NCBI GenBank assembly: GCA_025931335.1
Contig: JAICNG010000015.1
Location: 1-54,632, forward strand
Direction: 5' to 3'
Source of the DNA: Gemmatimonadaceae bacterium
Lineage (GTDB): Bacteria > Gemmatimonadota > Gemmatimonadetes > Gemmatimonadales > Gemmatimonadaceae
DNA: 54,632 nucleotides
Shown: piece after piece, positions 8,700 to 17,169 of the stretch
Numbering within the stretch: position 1 is the stretch's first letter
Layout of the letters: every line of letters starts with the position of its first letter
The notes under the pieces: model-generated
What the model was told of the DNA's origin: nothing
Databases searched by the model: none
Seen by the model: only the letters and a program-made list of their open reading frames with translations
Translations under genes and position numbers: made by a program

Positions 8700-10013
8700 A
8701 TGGTTCGCGTCAGTCGCATTCACCCAGGGAGTATCGCCGAAGAGATCGGTCTGCAGCCCGGCACCGAGCTGCTCACCATCAACGGCCGCGATCTCAACGA
8801 CTTCCTGGATTGGGAGTTCCTCGGCGCGGATGAGGAGCTCGTCATCGATGCGCGGCTCCCGAACGGCGATCCCGTCATCTTCGAGATCGAGCGCACCGAG
8901 GGCGCGCCGATGGGCGTCGAGCTCGAGCCCCCGAGTGTGCGCCGGTGCGCGAACCGCTGCGAGTTCTGCTTCGTCGAGGGGCTCCCCGAGGGGCTGCGCC
9001 GCAACCTCTACATCCGCGACGACGACTACCGCCTCTCCTTCGCCTACGGGAACTTCGCGACGCTCTCCAATCTCCGCGAGCGGGACGTCGCGCGTATCCT
9101 CGAGTATCGGCTGTCGCCGCTGTACGTCTCGGTCCACGCGACCAATTGGGACGCCCGCCGGCGCCTGCTCAACAATCCGCGCGTGCCCGACATTCTTGCC
9201 CAGCTGCACACGCTCGTCGCGGGGGGGATTCAGTTTCATGCGCAGATGGTCGTCGTTCCGGGGCTCAACGACGGGGACGTGCTCGAGGAGTCGCTGACCG
9301 ATCTCTGGGGGTTCGGCGACGCGTGCCTGTCCGCCGCGATCGTCCCGGTGGGACTCACCCAGTTCTCACACCTCTACACCGGGCGAACGATGGACGCGGC
9401 GACCGCATCGGTCCTCGTCGACACCGCCGAACGGTGGGGCGAGCGCGCGATGCGCGAGCGGGGGACCGCGTGGGTATTTGGATCGGATGAGCTGTACATC
9501 CTCGCGAAACGTCCGCTCCCCGCGCCCGCGCACTATGGGGAGTTCGCTCAGATCGAGAACGGTGTGGGAGCCGTCACGCGATTGATCCAGACGGTGCACG
9601 AGGGCGCTGCGACGCTGCCGCGTCTCGACGGCAAGCGGATCGGTGTGGTGACGGGAACCTCGCTCGGAGGCACGTACATGCCTGCGCTCCTGGATCGCCT
9701 TCGTGCGGCGACCGGCGCGCAATTCGAGCTCCTCATCGCCGAGAACTCGCTCTTTGGTCCGACGACCACCGTCGCCGGTCTGCTTCCGGGGGCGGACATC
9801 CGGCGCGTACTCCAGGGACGGGTAGACCTCGACATCGCGCTCATCCCGGCGGAAAGCATCAACGAGGACGGGCTCTTTCTCGACGACGCGCCGCTGGCGA
9901 GCGTTCGCGCCGATCTTCCGATGCCCGTGTTCCCCTCGTACGACTTTCTCGACGTGTTACAGGATGTCGGAGACGGCGCGCGCTCACTCGCCGCGGCTGT
10001 GGACGCGCCGTGA
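8700..10013 (+). CDS. DUF512 family protein (PDZ plus radical-SAM-like Cys cluster)
   Basis: Proteins of this family commonly lie beside der, and their function is unknown. The 437-residue product opens with a PDZ-like segment (residues about 1-70: 'IHPGSIAEEIGLQPGTELLTING'). A cysteine cluster follows in 'RRCANRCEFCFVEGLP' (CxxxCxFC near residue 85), as in radical-SAM enzymes, and then the DUF512 C-terminal half. 'YVSVHATNWDARRRLLNN' and 'QMVVVPGLNDG' are radical-SAM-barrel-like. The start at 8700 has AGGAG at 8691-8695; earlier in-frame codons would run through the hairpin. The stop overlaps der as GTGA. A true radical-SAM activity is inferred, not shown. Confidence 0.85.
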   Translation: MVRVSRIHPGSIAEEIGLQPGTELLTINGRDLNDFLDWEFLGADEELVIDARLPNGDPVIFEIERTEGAPMGVELEPPSVRRCANRCEFCFVEGLPEGLRRNLYIRDDDYRLSFAYGNFATLSNLRERDVARILEYRLSPLYVSVHATNWDARRRLLNNPRVPDILAQLHTLVAGGIQFHAQMVVVPGLNDGDVLEESLTDLWGFGDACLSAAIVPVGLTQFSHLYTGRTMDAATASVLVDTAERWGERAMRERGTAWVFGSDELYILAKRPLPAPAHYGEFAQIENGVGAVTRLIQTVHEGAATLPRLDGKRIGVVTGTSLGGTYMPALLDRLRAATGAQFELLIAENSLFGPTTTVAGLLPGADIRRVLQGRVDLDIALIPAESINEDGLFLDDAPLASVRADLPMPVFPSYDFLDVLQDVGDGARSLAAAVDAP

Positions 10014-11317
10014 ACATTCCCGTCGTCGTCGTCGTCGGGCGCCCGAACGTGGGCAAGTCGGCGCTATTCAATCGGCTCGTCGGCGAGAATGCGGCGATCG
10101 TCAGCGAAGAGGCCGGAACCACGCGAGATCGTCACTTCGGGCGCGCGGACTGGAATGGCCGCTCGTTCTGGCTCGTCGACACTGGAGGCCTCACCGACGA
10201 CCCCTCGGTGCCGATGGACGTCGAGATCCGGCGCCAGGTGCTGCAGGGAGTCGCCGAGGCGGATCTCGTTATGCTCGTCGTCGATGCGAAGATGGGGCTG
10301 CATCCGCACGACGCGCGTGTGGTCGAGATCCTCCGCGATGCACGGAAGCCCTGGCTGCTGGTCGCGAACAAGGTGGACGACCCCCGCTCGACCGACTTCT
10401 ACGAGTTCTACGCGCTCGGCGCCGGCGATCCCGTGCCGGTATCGGCGGTCAACGGCAAAGGATCGGGCGACCTGCTCGATCGGCTCGTCGAGCAGTTTCC
10501 ACCAGCCGTGGCCGAGGAGACCGACGCGTTGCGCGTCGCCGTGATTGGCCGACCGAACGTGGGGAAGTCATCGTTCGTCAACCGGCTGCTCGGCGAGGAC
10601 CGGCTCGTGGTATCCGAGGTGGCGGGCACCACACGGGACGCGATCGACAGCCCGATGGTCTATCACGGGCGCGAGCTCATCTTCATCGACACGGCGGGAC
10701 TGCGGCGTCAGTCGAAGATCGATGACGGCATCGAGTTCTATTCCTCGCTCCGAACCCGGCGGGCGATCGAGCGCGCGGACATCTGCGTGCTCCTGATCGA
10801 CGCCATCGAGGGATTGCATAACCAGGATCTCAAGATCGCCACCCTCGCGTGGGAAGCCGGGCGTGGTCTGGTGATCGTCGTCAACAAGTGGGATCTGAAG
10901 GAAAAGGGCGACAAGACCGCCGCGAACTTCCAGAAGGAAGGGATCGAGAAAGCGCCCTACCTGCGGTTCGTCCCGTTCCTGTTCACATCGGCGACGACCG
11001 GGCAACGAGTGCAGAAGGTGCTCGATCTGATCATGCAAGTGGAGCAGGAGCGCAAGAAGCGCATCTCCACCTCCGAGGTGAACGAGCGACTGGAGCAGCT
11101 GGTCGCGCGACGCCAGCCGCCGCAGGCCGCCGGGCGGGAGGTGAAGCTCCTGTACGCGACGCAGGTGGAAGTGGGGCCTCCGACGTTCGCGGTGTTCGGG
11201 AATCACCCCGAGCTCGTCGAGGAGCATTACGTACGCTATCTGCATAACGGCTTTCGCGAAGCCTGGGGGTTCACCGGAACGCCGCTCCGCATTCTCCTCC
11301 GCAGAAAGGCGGCATGA
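10010..11317 (+). CDS. der: Ribosome-assembly GTPase Der (EngA)
   Basis: Der is a tandem GTPase needed for 50S subunit maturation. The 435-residue protein has two G domains with 'GRPNVGKS' P-loops (residue 9-16 and again near 181), the DTGG and DTAG G3 motifs, and NKVD and NKWD G4 motifs. It ends with a KH-like domain containing 'PPTFAVFGNHPELVEEHYVRYLHNGFRE'-type sequence. The start is GTG at 10010, overlapping the DUF512 stop by four bases; the 3' end overlaps plsY as ATGA. Confidence 0.97.
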   Translation: MNIPVVVVVGRPNVGKSALFNRLVGENAAIVSEEAGTTRDRHFGRADWNGRSFWLVDTGGLTDDPSVPMDVEIRRQVLQGVAEADLVMLVVDAKMGLHPHDARVVEILRDARKPWLLVANKVDDPRSTDFYEFYALGAGDPVPVSAVNGKGSGDLLDRLVEQFPPAVAEETDALRVAVIGRPNVGKSSFVNRLLGEDRLVVSEVAGTTRDAIDSPMVYHGRELIFIDTAGLRRQSKIDDGIEFYSSLRTRRAIERADICVLLIDAIEGLHNQDLKIATLAWEAGRGLVIVVNKWDLKEKGDKTAANFQKEGIEKAPYLRFVPFLFTSATTGQRVQKVLDLIMQVEQERKKRISTSEVNERLEQLVARRQPPQAAGREVKLLYATQVEVGPPTFAVFGNHPELVEEHYVRYLHNGFREAWGFTGTPLRILLRRKAA

Positions 11318-11928
11318 TTCATCCCGCGATCCTCGTCGCCCTCTCGTACCTGATCGGATCCATCCCGGCGGCCTATCTCGCGGGCAAGCTCACACGCGGT
11401 ATCGATCTTCGCGAGCATGGATCGGGCAACCTCGGTGCGACGAACGTCTATCGCGTGCTCGGACCGCGAATGGCGATCGTTGTGCTTCTCGTGGACGCGC
11501 TGAAGGGCGCGATCCCGGTTCTGGTTCTGCCGGGCATCACCGCCGCCAGCCGCCCCGGGCTCTGGGCGATCGCCTACGCGGTCGCGGCGATCGCCGGACA
11601 CGTGCGGTCGATCTTCCTCCTGTTTCGTGGGGGAGGGAAGGGCGTCGCGACCGCCGCCGGGGCGTTCATGTCGCTGGCCCCGATGCCCTCGCTGATCGCG
11701 CTCGGCGTGTTCGTCGTGGTGCTGTTCGTCTGGGGCTACGTCTCGCTCGCGTCACTGAGTGCGGCGACCGTACTTCCGCTGATCATCGGCTGGAGAGAAG
11801 GCGTCGGCTCGCCGCTGTTCGCGGTGAGCGCCGTCGTTGCCGCGTTCGTCTTCTGGACTCACCGCGGAAACATCGGCCGGCTTCGGCGAGGCGAAGAGCC
11901 GCGGTTCGGGAGGAAGAGCGACGCGTGA
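11314..11928 (+). CDS. plsY: Acyl-phosphate:glycerol-3-phosphate acyltransferase PlsY
   Basis: PlsY transfers the acyl chain from acyl-phosphate (made by PlsX, encoded at 51787-52797 in this window) to glycerol-3-phosphate at the inner membrane. The 204-residue protein has the N-terminal 'YLIGSIPAAYLAGKL', the substrate motif 'HGSGNLGATNVYRVLG' (about residue 35-51) and the third motif 'RGGGKGVATAAG' (about residue 107), with about five membrane helices. It is followed at once by gpsA, which makes its acceptor, so the pair forms a glycerophospholipid unit. Confidence 0.96.
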   Translation: MIHPAILVALSYLIGSIPAAYLAGKLTRGIDLREHGSGNLGATNVYRVLGPRMAIVVLLVDALKGAIPVLVLPGITAASRPGLWAIAYAVAAIAGHVRSIFLLFRGGGKGVATAAGAFMSLAPMPSLIALGVFVVVLFVWGYVSLASLSAATVLPLIIGWREGVGSPLFAVSAVVAAFVFWTHRGNIGRLRRGEEPRFGRKSDA

Positions 11929-12920
11929 TGCGTGCCGCCGTCGTCGGCGCCGGCGCGTGGGGGACCGCGCTCGCGGATCTGCTCGCGCGGAACGGCCTCG
12001 ACGTCACGCTGTGGGCCTACGAGCCTGACGTCGTGGCCTCGATCAATGCCAGACACGAGAACACTCGGTTTCTCGCGCAGGCGCCGTTGGATGAGTCGCT
12101 GCGCGCGACGGGCGACCTCGCCGAGGCGGTGCGCAACGCGCCGCTCGTCGTGTTCGTCACCCCCTCCCACGTCTTGCGAGGTATCGCGCGCAGTGCCGCC
12201 GCACACGCGGATGAGAACGCCACGCTGGTGGTGGCCAGCAAGGGCATCGAGCGGGAGTCGCTGGCGCTCATGACCGACGTCGTGTCGAGCGAGATTTCGG
12301 GACGCGCCGTCGTTGGGCTATCCGGGCCGAGCTTCGCGCGCGAGGTCGTTCAGCGCCAGCCGACGGCGGTGGTTGCCGCGTCCCGGCAGGTCGACGCATC
12401 GGTGCGGGTGCAACAGGCGCTCAGCTCCGACGCCTTTCGAGTCTACACGCACCACGACGTGATCGGTGTGGAGCTGGGCGGCTCGCTGAAGAACGTGATG
12501 GCGATCGCCACCGGGATGGCCGAGGGGCTCGGACTGGGCTACAATCCGAGAGCCGCGCTCATCACCCGCGGGCTTGCCGAGATCACGCGGTTAGGCGTCG
12601 CGCTGGGCGCCGATCCGCTCACGTTCGCGGGGCTGGCCGGCATCGGCGACCTCGTGCTCACGTGCACGGGAGCGTTGAGCCGTAATCGACAGCTCGGTCT
12701 CGAGATCGGTCAGGGCAGACGCCTCGACGAGTCGCTTGCATCGCGCGAGACGGTTGCCGAAGGAGTGTACACTACTCAGAGCGCGCACGCGCTCGCGTCG
12801 CGGGAGGAGATCGAAATGCCCATTGTCGCCGCGGTGTATCGCATACTCTTCGAGGGCGCCGATCCTCGTCGAGCGATCGGCGAGCTGATGACGCGCGAGC
12901 TCCGCGCGGAGCCCGAGTGA
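11928..12920 (+). CDS. gpsA: NAD(P)-dependent glycerol-3-phosphate dehydrogenase
   Basis: GpsA reduces dihydroxyacetone phosphate to sn-glycerol-3-phosphate for phospholipid synthesis. The 330-residue protein has a Rossmann glycine motif 'GAGAWGTALA' at residue 7-16, 'ASKGIE' near 104, and the catalytic-lysine region 'LGGSLKNVMAIATGMAEGLGLG' near 188. I chose ATG 11928 (one base shared with the plsY stop, TGATG). An in-frame GTG sits one codon earlier at 11925, and either could be used with the AGGAAG at 11911-11916. The gene order plsY-gpsA is functional as well as positional. Confidence 0.95.
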   Translation: MRAAVVGAGAWGTALADLLARNGLDVTLWAYEPDVVASINARHENTRFLAQAPLDESLRATGDLAEAVRNAPLVVFVTPSHVLRGIARSAAAHADENATLVVASKGIERESLALMTDVVSSEISGRAVVGLSGPSFAREVVQRQPTAVVAASRQVDASVRVQQALSSDAFRVYTHHDVIGVELGGSLKNVMAIATGMAEGLGLGYNPRAALITRGLAEITRLGVALGADPLTFAGLAGIGDLVLTCTGALSRNRQLGLEIGQGRRLDESLASRETVAEGVYTTQSAHALASREEIEMPIVAAVYRILFEGADPRRAIGELMTRELRAEPE

Positions 12921-13297
12921 TGTCGCCGCGAGCCCCCACGCAGGATCCGGTGCAGGAGTTCTATTCGATCGGTGAGGTGTGCGAGCTCACCGATCTCAAG
13001 CCGCATGTCCTGCGGTATTGGGAAAGCCAGTTCAAGTTCCTGAGCCCGGCGAAGAACCGTTCGGGAAACCGCGTGTACCAGCGCCGGGAGGTCGAGCTGA
13101 TCCAGCTGGTGAAGCACCTGCTCTATACGGAGAAGTACACGATCGAGGGAGCGCGGCAGAAAGTCGACGAGCACCGCCGCAAGGGAGAGATTCGCGGCGT
13201 GGCACGCAGCGCGCTCGAGCTGCAGACCATCGCCGCGGTCGAGCGTGAGCTGCGCGAGATCCTCGACGTCCTCGAAGGGAGCGAGCGGGGCACGTGA
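12920..13297 (+). CDS. MerR-family transcriptional regulator
   Basis: A 125-residue DNA-binding protein. The N-terminal winged helix reads 'FYSIGEVCELTDLKPHVLRYWE' (about residue 14-35), followed by 'NRSGNRVYQRREVELIQLVKHLL', the MerR second helix and wing. A short helix for dimerisation ends the protein. No cysteine-rich metal site or effector domain is visible, so the inducer is unknown. Small MerR proteins of this kind often lie beside gpsA in didermic bacteria. ATG 12920 overlaps the gpsA stop as TGATG; a GTG one codon upstream is also possible. Confidence 0.9.
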   Translation: MSPRAPTQDPVQEFYSIGEVCELTDLKPHVLRYWESQFKFLSPAKNRSGNRVYQRREVELIQLVKHLLYTEKYTIEGARQKVDEHRRKGEIRGVARSALELQTIAAVERELREILDVLEGSERGT

Positions 13298-13980
13298 CCG
13301 ATCACGTCGCATGCATCATCCCCGCGTATCGCGCCGCCGTCTCTCTGCCGCGCGTGGTCGCGGGTCTTCGCGCCGCTCTGCCGACGGCCCGTGTCATCGT
13401 CGTCGATGACGGGTCACCTGACGAGACCGGTTCCGTCGCCGTCCAGCTCGCGGACTGGACGATTCGCCTCGGCGGGAATCGCGGAAAGGGCGCGGCGCTG
13501 CGGGCCGGCTTCGAGGAGGTCGTGCGGTCGGGAAGTGAGATCGCCGTCACGATCGACGCCGACGGCCAACATGACCCGACGTACGCACCGGCCCTCATCG
13601 ACGCGCTCGAGGAGTGTGATCTCGTGATCGGCGAGCGCGTTCGCCCCGGATCGTCGATGCCGCTGCGACGGCGGGTGACCAACGCGATGGCCAGCGCCGC
13701 CATCGCGCGCGTCGCCGGCGTGCGGTTGCGAGACACCCAATCGGGGTTTCGCGCGATCCGGCGCGCGGTGCTGGAGCGGGTGCGGGCGAGCGGGGACCGC
13801 TATGAATTCGAGACCGACTTTCTCATTCGAGCCGCCCAGTCCGGATTTCGAGTGGGCAACGCGACCGTCCCCACGGTGTACGGCGCGGTCAGTCACTTTC
13901 GCGGCGTGAGCGATTCCGCGCGCATCGTGAAGACGATCTGGGGCCACCGGCGCGCCACCGCCGTCGCGAGCGCGCGCTGA
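13294..13980 (+). CDS. Family 2 glycosyltransferase (dolichyl/undecaprenyl-phosphate type)
   Basis: The 228-residue protein has a GT-A fold: 'CIIPAYRAAVSLPRVVAGL' at the N-terminus, 'VIVVDDGSPDET' (about residue 33-44), and the metal-binding 'TIDADGQHDP' (DxD-like, about residue 86-95). The 'LRDTQSGFRAIRRAVL' segment is typical of DPM1-like polyprenyl-phosphate sugar transferases. There are no membrane helices at the C-terminus. The sugar and lipid acceptor cannot be read from the sequence. GTG start at 13294 overlaps the MerR gene; its stop overlaps surE (TGATG). Confidence 0.88.
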   Translation: MTDHVACIIPAYRAAVSLPRVVAGLRAALPTARVIVVDDGSPDETGSVAVQLADWTIRLGGNRGKGAALRAGFEEVVRSGSEIAVTIDADGQHDPTYAPALIDALEECDLVIGERVRPGSSMPLRRRVTNAMASAAIARVAGVRLRDTQSGFRAIRRAVLERVRASGDRYEFETDFLIRAAQSGFRVGNATVPTVYGAVSHFRGVSDSARIVKTIWGHRRATAVASAR

Positions 13981-14741
13981 TGCGTCTCCTCTGTACCAAC
14001 GACGATGGGATTCTCGCGCACGGGCTCGAGTGCCTGGTGCGAGCGGCCGAGCCACTGGGCGAGGTCACCGTCGTCGCGCCCGATCGCGAGCAGAGCGCAA
14101 CCAGCCACTCGCTGACCCTTCATCACCCCGTTCGGCCCATCCTCCGCGGCGAGCGCCGCTGGCAGGTGGACGGCACCCCAACCGATTGCGTGATGCTCGC
14201 GGTCGAGGCGCTCATGGACGGGCGCCCCGACTTCGTCCTCAGCGGCATCAATCACGGGCAGAACATGGGCGAGGATGTGCTCTACTCGGGCACCGTCGCC
14301 GCCGCCATGGAGGGGCTGTCGTTAGGTATTCCCTCGATCGCGATATCCTTCGCCGGGGGCGACCTCCGGGCCGATCCCGGGCTGTTGTCTGCCCAGGTCA
14401 CCGTCCTGTCGCGGCTGCTCGCCCACGTGGTGAAGCTGCCGAGCTTTCCGCGCCACACGCTGCTCAACATCAACGTGCCGCCATTGCGCGGCGACGAGAT
14501 TCGCGGCGTCCGCGTGACCGCGCTTGGTCGCCGGGTCTATTCCGACTCCCTCATGCGCATGAAGGACCCGTGGGGGCGCGAAATCTACTGGATCGGCGGC
14601 GGCTCGGCCGCCTGGTCGGGTCGCGAAGACTCGGACTTTCGCGCCATTCAGGAAGGGTTCATTTCCGTCACGCCACTGCACCTGGACCTCACCAACTACC
14701 AGCTGCTCGAGGCGCAGCACGATTGGTGGCAGGACCTGTAG
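13980..14741 (+). CDS. surE: 5'/3'-nucleotidase SurE
   Basis: SurE is a metal-dependent survival-protein phosphatase that removes phosphate from nucleoside monophosphates. The 253-residue protein has the metal-binding 'TNDDG' at residues 6-10, 'APDREQSATSHSLT' near 37-50 and 'SGINHGQNMGEDVLYSGTVAAA' (about 90-111). As in many bacteria it is followed by pcm (protein isoaspartate methyltransferase), here with a 16-base overlap. Confidence 0.96.
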   Translation: MRLLCTNDDGILAHGLECLVRAAEPLGEVTVVAPDREQSATSHSLTLHHPVRPILRGERRWQVDGTPTDCVMLAVEALMDGRPDFVLSGINHGQNMGEDVLYSGTVAAAMEGLSLGIPSIAISFAGGDLRADPGLLSAQVTVLSRLLAHVVKLPSFPRHTLLNINVPPLRGDEIRGVRVTALGRRVYSDSLMRMKDPWGREIYWIGGGSAAWSGREDSDFRAIQEGFISVTPLHLDLTNYQLLEAQHDWWQDL

Positions 14742-15385
14742 TCCCCGAGTACCGCGGGCCGCGGCGACGCCTCGTGGAGCTACTGCGAGAGCAGGGGATC
14801 GTGGATCTCGCGGTGCTCCGCGCCTTTGACCTCACGCCCCGGCACCTCTTTGTGCCGTCCGGAATTCGGCACCGCGCGTATGAAGACAACGCGCTTCCCA
14901 TCGGTAACGGCCAGACGATCTCGCAGCCGAGCACCCATGCGCGGTATCTGGAGCTGCTCAAGCTCACCGGAACAGAGCGCGTGCTCGAGATCGGGACGGG
15001 GTCGGGATATCAGACCGTACTGGTGTCGCACCTCGCCGAACAGGTCTTCTCCATCGAGCGTGTCGCGCCGCTCCTCGAGTCGGCACGCGTGGCCATTCGG
15101 GCGGCGGGGGCGCGCAACGTGTCGCTGCTCGCGGGCGACGGAACGCTCGGGTGGCGGGAGTACGCGCCCTACGACGCGATTCTGGTGACCGCCGGGTCCC
15201 CTGATGTTCCCGAGCCGCTCCTTCGGCAGCTGGCCGAAGGGGGACGCCTGCTCGCACCCCTCGGCGAGCGAGACGCACAGGTGCTTACACTCGTCATCCG
15301 TCGAGGCGACGCGCTGGAGCGTCGCGCCATCGCGCCCGCGCGGTTCGTTCCGCTCATTGGACGGCACGGTTGGTCGGCAGAGTGA
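14726..15385 (+). CDS. pcm: Protein-L-isoaspartate O-methyltransferase
   Basis: Pcm methylates isoaspartyl residues in aged proteins so they can return to aspartate. From GTG 14726 the protein is 219 residues, the usual length. It shows 'LPIGNGQTISQPSTHARYLELL' (about residue 56-76), SAM-binding 'VLEIGTGSGYQT' (about 87-98) and 'YDAILVTAGSPDVPEPLLRQL'. The start lies inside the last codons of surE. A GTG 48 bases further on would cut into the 'LVELLREQGI' segment that matches family N-termini, so 14726 is preferred. Confidence 0.95.
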   Translation: MAGPVVPEYRGPRRRLVELLREQGIVDLAVLRAFDLTPRHLFVPSGIRHRAYEDNALPIGNGQTISQPSTHARYLELLKLTGTERVLEIGTGSGYQTVLVSHLAEQVFSIERVAPLLESARVAIRAAGARNVSLLAGDGTLGWREYAPYDAILVTAGSPDVPEPLLRQLAEGGRLLAPLGERDAQVLTLVIRRGDALERRAIAPARFVPLIGRHGWSAE

Positions 15386-15414
15386 CACACGCTGGCCGCA
15401 CGTCGCGCTCCCCG

Positions 15415-15420
15415 TATATT
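15415..15420 (+). promoter_or_regulatory. Possible -10 box (TATATT) before the Trp-motif protein gene
   Basis: TATATT at 15415-15420 lies six bases before an in-frame GTG (15426) and 18 before the ATG (15438). No good -35 element is seen. It fits the short-leader pattern seen at other operon starts in the window. Confidence 0.3.
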
Positions 15421-15437
15421 CGCACGTGAGACTGCTC

Positions 15438-16163
15438 ATGGCCGACAAACACGACCACTCGCCGAAGCCGACGCGCGCAGCGCCACCGCCGTTCATCGGT
15501 CCGCCGCGCGCGGGCGCGCTCGCGCCGAAAACGCGAACCGATCGTCCCACGCTGCCGCCGTTCTCGCCGCCGTTCGTCAAGCGCCCCTCGCCGACGGTGC
15601 CGGAACCGCGCGCGGAGACACCGGCCGCCCCGGCCCAGCGGCCATCCGCCGCGGCCCACCCGACCGCGGTCGAACCGAGCGGCCCGGCCTGGCTCGACGA
15701 TGCACCTAACGAGTCAACCCCGAGTGTAGCGGCGACCGCCGAGCCGATGGTCGAGTGGGTGAATCCCGACCAGCCGGCCGTGATCGCGCCCCCACAGCCA
15801 GCGACCGGGATCGAGTGGCTCGACTCCCCCACCGCCGAGAGCGGTGCAGCGCCGGCGGCACAGACGGCGGAGCCGGACGACGACGACGTGTTTGGCTGGG
15901 ACCCGGCCGAGGAGCGCCCCGGCGCGCTGGACGCCCCGCCCGCATCGGCGTCGCTCGATGCCCTCAAGGAGCTCGAGCCGTGGGCGCTGCCCGGCGCTGA
16001 GCCGTCCGCGTCGAGCGCGGATGACGTGGCCGCCGCGCTGGAGCGAGTGGCCTTGCGCATTCGCTCTGGCGATCTCTTCGTTCCAGGCGCGATGGCCGCG
16101 GCGTCGGAAGAGGCCGTGCTCGCGGCCGTGCTCGCGGCCCTCCTGCAGCGCGCGCGCGGATAG
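15438..16163 (+). CDS. Hypothetical, Pro/Ala-rich disordered protein with repeated Trp motifs
   Basis: I recognise no family. The 241-residue product is mostly low-complexity Pro/Ala/acidic sequence. It has five regularly placed tryptophans (85, 107, 127, 154, 182) in short acidic motifs: AWLDD, EWVNP, EWLDS, GWDPA, PWALP. The last 45 residues are a predicted helical domain ('DDVAAALERVALRIRSGDLF' at about 195-214, then an alanine/leucine helix). Codon usage is normal for the region and the next gene starts four bases after its stop. ATG 15438 was chosen; GTG 15426 would add four residues. It may be a cytoplasmic adaptor with an amphipathic C-terminal helix; the role is unknown. Confidence 0.7.
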   Translation: MADKHDHSPKPTRAAPPPFIGPPRAGALAPKTRTDRPTLPPFSPPFVKRPSPTVPEPRAETPAAPAQRPSAAAHPTAVEPSGPAWLDDAPNESTPSVAATAEPMVEWVNPDQPAVIAPPQPATGIEWLDSPTAESGAAPAAQTAEPDDDDVFGWDPAEERPGALDAPPASASLDALKELEPWALPGAEPSASSADDVAAALERVALRIRSGDLFVPGAMAAASEEAVLAAVLAALLQRARG

Positions 16164-16167
16164 CAGG

Positions 16168-16440
16168 GTGCGTTTGCGCCTTTTGGTGAGCGGGCGCGTA
16201 CAGGGGGTTGGCTTTCGCTGGTTCGTCCGGGAAGCCGCTCGTCGCCATCGGCTGGCCGGGTGGGTGCGAAATCGCCCCGATGGCACCGTCGAGCTCGAGG
16301 CGTCAGGGGAGGACGGGGGCGTTCACCAATTCCTCTCGGCGATCCGGGAAGGCCCGCCGGGCGCCCGGGTGGAGGAGGTGCGCGAGCTGACCTCGAACGG
16401 CGCCGAGGTACTGCCTCAGCCCTTTACGATCATTCGATGA
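16168..16440 (+). CDS. acyP: Acylphosphatase
   Basis: A 90-residue enzyme that hydrolyses the carboxyl-phosphate bond of acyl phosphates. The signature 'VSGRVQGVGFRWFVREAA' (residue 7-24) holds the phosphate-binding loop and catalytic arginine, and 'GWVRNRPDGTVELEASG' (residue 31-47) holds the catalytic asparagine. Start GTG 16168 lies four bases after the preceding stop. The stop overlaps apt as ATGA. Confidence 0.94.
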   Translation: MRLRLLVSGRVQGVGFRWFVREAARRHRLAGWVRNRPDGTVELEASGEDGGVHQFLSAIREGPPGARVEEVRELTSNGAEVLPQPFTIIR

Positions 16441-16973
16441 CACTCGCTCTCGATCTCACCCCGCGCGTCGCGGCGGCCATTCGTGACATCCCCGATTTTC
16501 CGAAGCCCGGCATTCTGTTCAAGGACATCACGCCGGTGCTCCTCGACGCGGCGCTCTTTCGAGACACCACCGACGCCATCGCCGCCCCCTTCGCGCGCGA
16601 CCAGATCACCCACGTGGTGGCGATCGAGAGCCGCGGGTTCATCCTGGGCGCACCCGTCGCGCAAACGCTCGGGGCGGCGTTCGTGCCGTTTCGAAAGCCC
16701 GGCAAGCTGCCTCACATCGTGGAGCGCGTGGAGTACGCCCTCGAGTACGGGATCGACGCCCTGGAGTGCCATCGCGATGCCTTGCACCGAGGGCATCGCG
16801 TGGTGGTCGTCGATGACGTGCTGGCGACTGGCGGAACGGCGGCCGCCGCGTGCGCGCTGGTGGAGTCGCTGGGCGCGACGGTGCAGGGGTGCTCGTTCCT
16901 GGTGGAGCTGGCGTTCCTCCGTGGGCGTGAGAAGTTGAGTGGGCGTCGTCTCGAGCGGATCGTTGCCTACTGA
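16437..16973 (+). CDS. apt: Adenine phosphoribosyltransferase
   Basis: Apt salvages adenine by joining it to PRPP to give AMP. The 178-residue protein shows 'IRDIPDFPKPGILFKDITPVL' near the N-terminus, 'AIESRGFILGAPVA' (about residue 62-75), and the PRPP-binding loop 'RVVVVDDVLATGGTAAA' (about residue 120-136). The ATG at 16437 overlaps the acyP stop; a longer in-frame reading upstream is only the acyP region in another frame. Confidence 0.96.
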   Translation: MTLALDLTPRVAAAIRDIPDFPKPGILFKDITPVLLDAALFRDTTDAIAAPFARDQITHVVAIESRGFILGAPVAQTLGAAFVPFRKPGKLPHIVERVEYALEYGIDALECHRDALHRGHRVVVVDDVLATGGTAAAACALVESLGATVQGCSFLVELAFLRGREKLSGRRLERIVAY

Positions 16974-16988
16974 ATCGCGTTCCGCTCA

Positions 16989-17071
16989 CCAGTTATGTCA
17001 AATACGGCGGCAGCAGGAGCGACAACTCAAATAGCGCGATTCGGTGAGGTGCCGCGGCGCCAGTTATGTCA
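16989..17071 (+). repeat. Direct repeat CCAGTTATGTCA, two copies
   Basis: The 12-mer CCAGTTATGTCA occurs at 16989-17000 and again exactly at 17060-17071 in the gap between apt and the tRNA gene, with starts 71 bases apart. The gap (16974-17169) has no supported gene. The copies could be protein-binding sites; no role is known. Confidence 0.5.
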
Positions 17072-17119
17072 CACTTTTCACCATCCACCAATACCCCGCA
17101 ACTCAGCCCACCGCCCGGA

Positions 17120-17149
17120 CTGTCATGGGCCAATCCGACCGTGTATGTT
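17120..17149 (+). promoter_or_regulatory. Putative promoter of the tRNA-Arg gene
   Basis: CTGTCA (17120-17125) and TATGTT (17144-17149), each four of six consensus bases, are 18 bases apart. Transcription would begin about 14 bases before the tRNA 5' end at 17170, giving a short leader for RNase P to remove. Confidence 0.4.
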
Positions 17150-17169
17150 TGTGAGGCTCAACACCATTC

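Noticed and set aside
14030-14725. N-terminal extension of pcm through the surE region
   Set aside because: The frame is open but antisense-like in composition (Arg/Ala-rich) and overlaps surE in another frame; the Pcm family begins near 14726.
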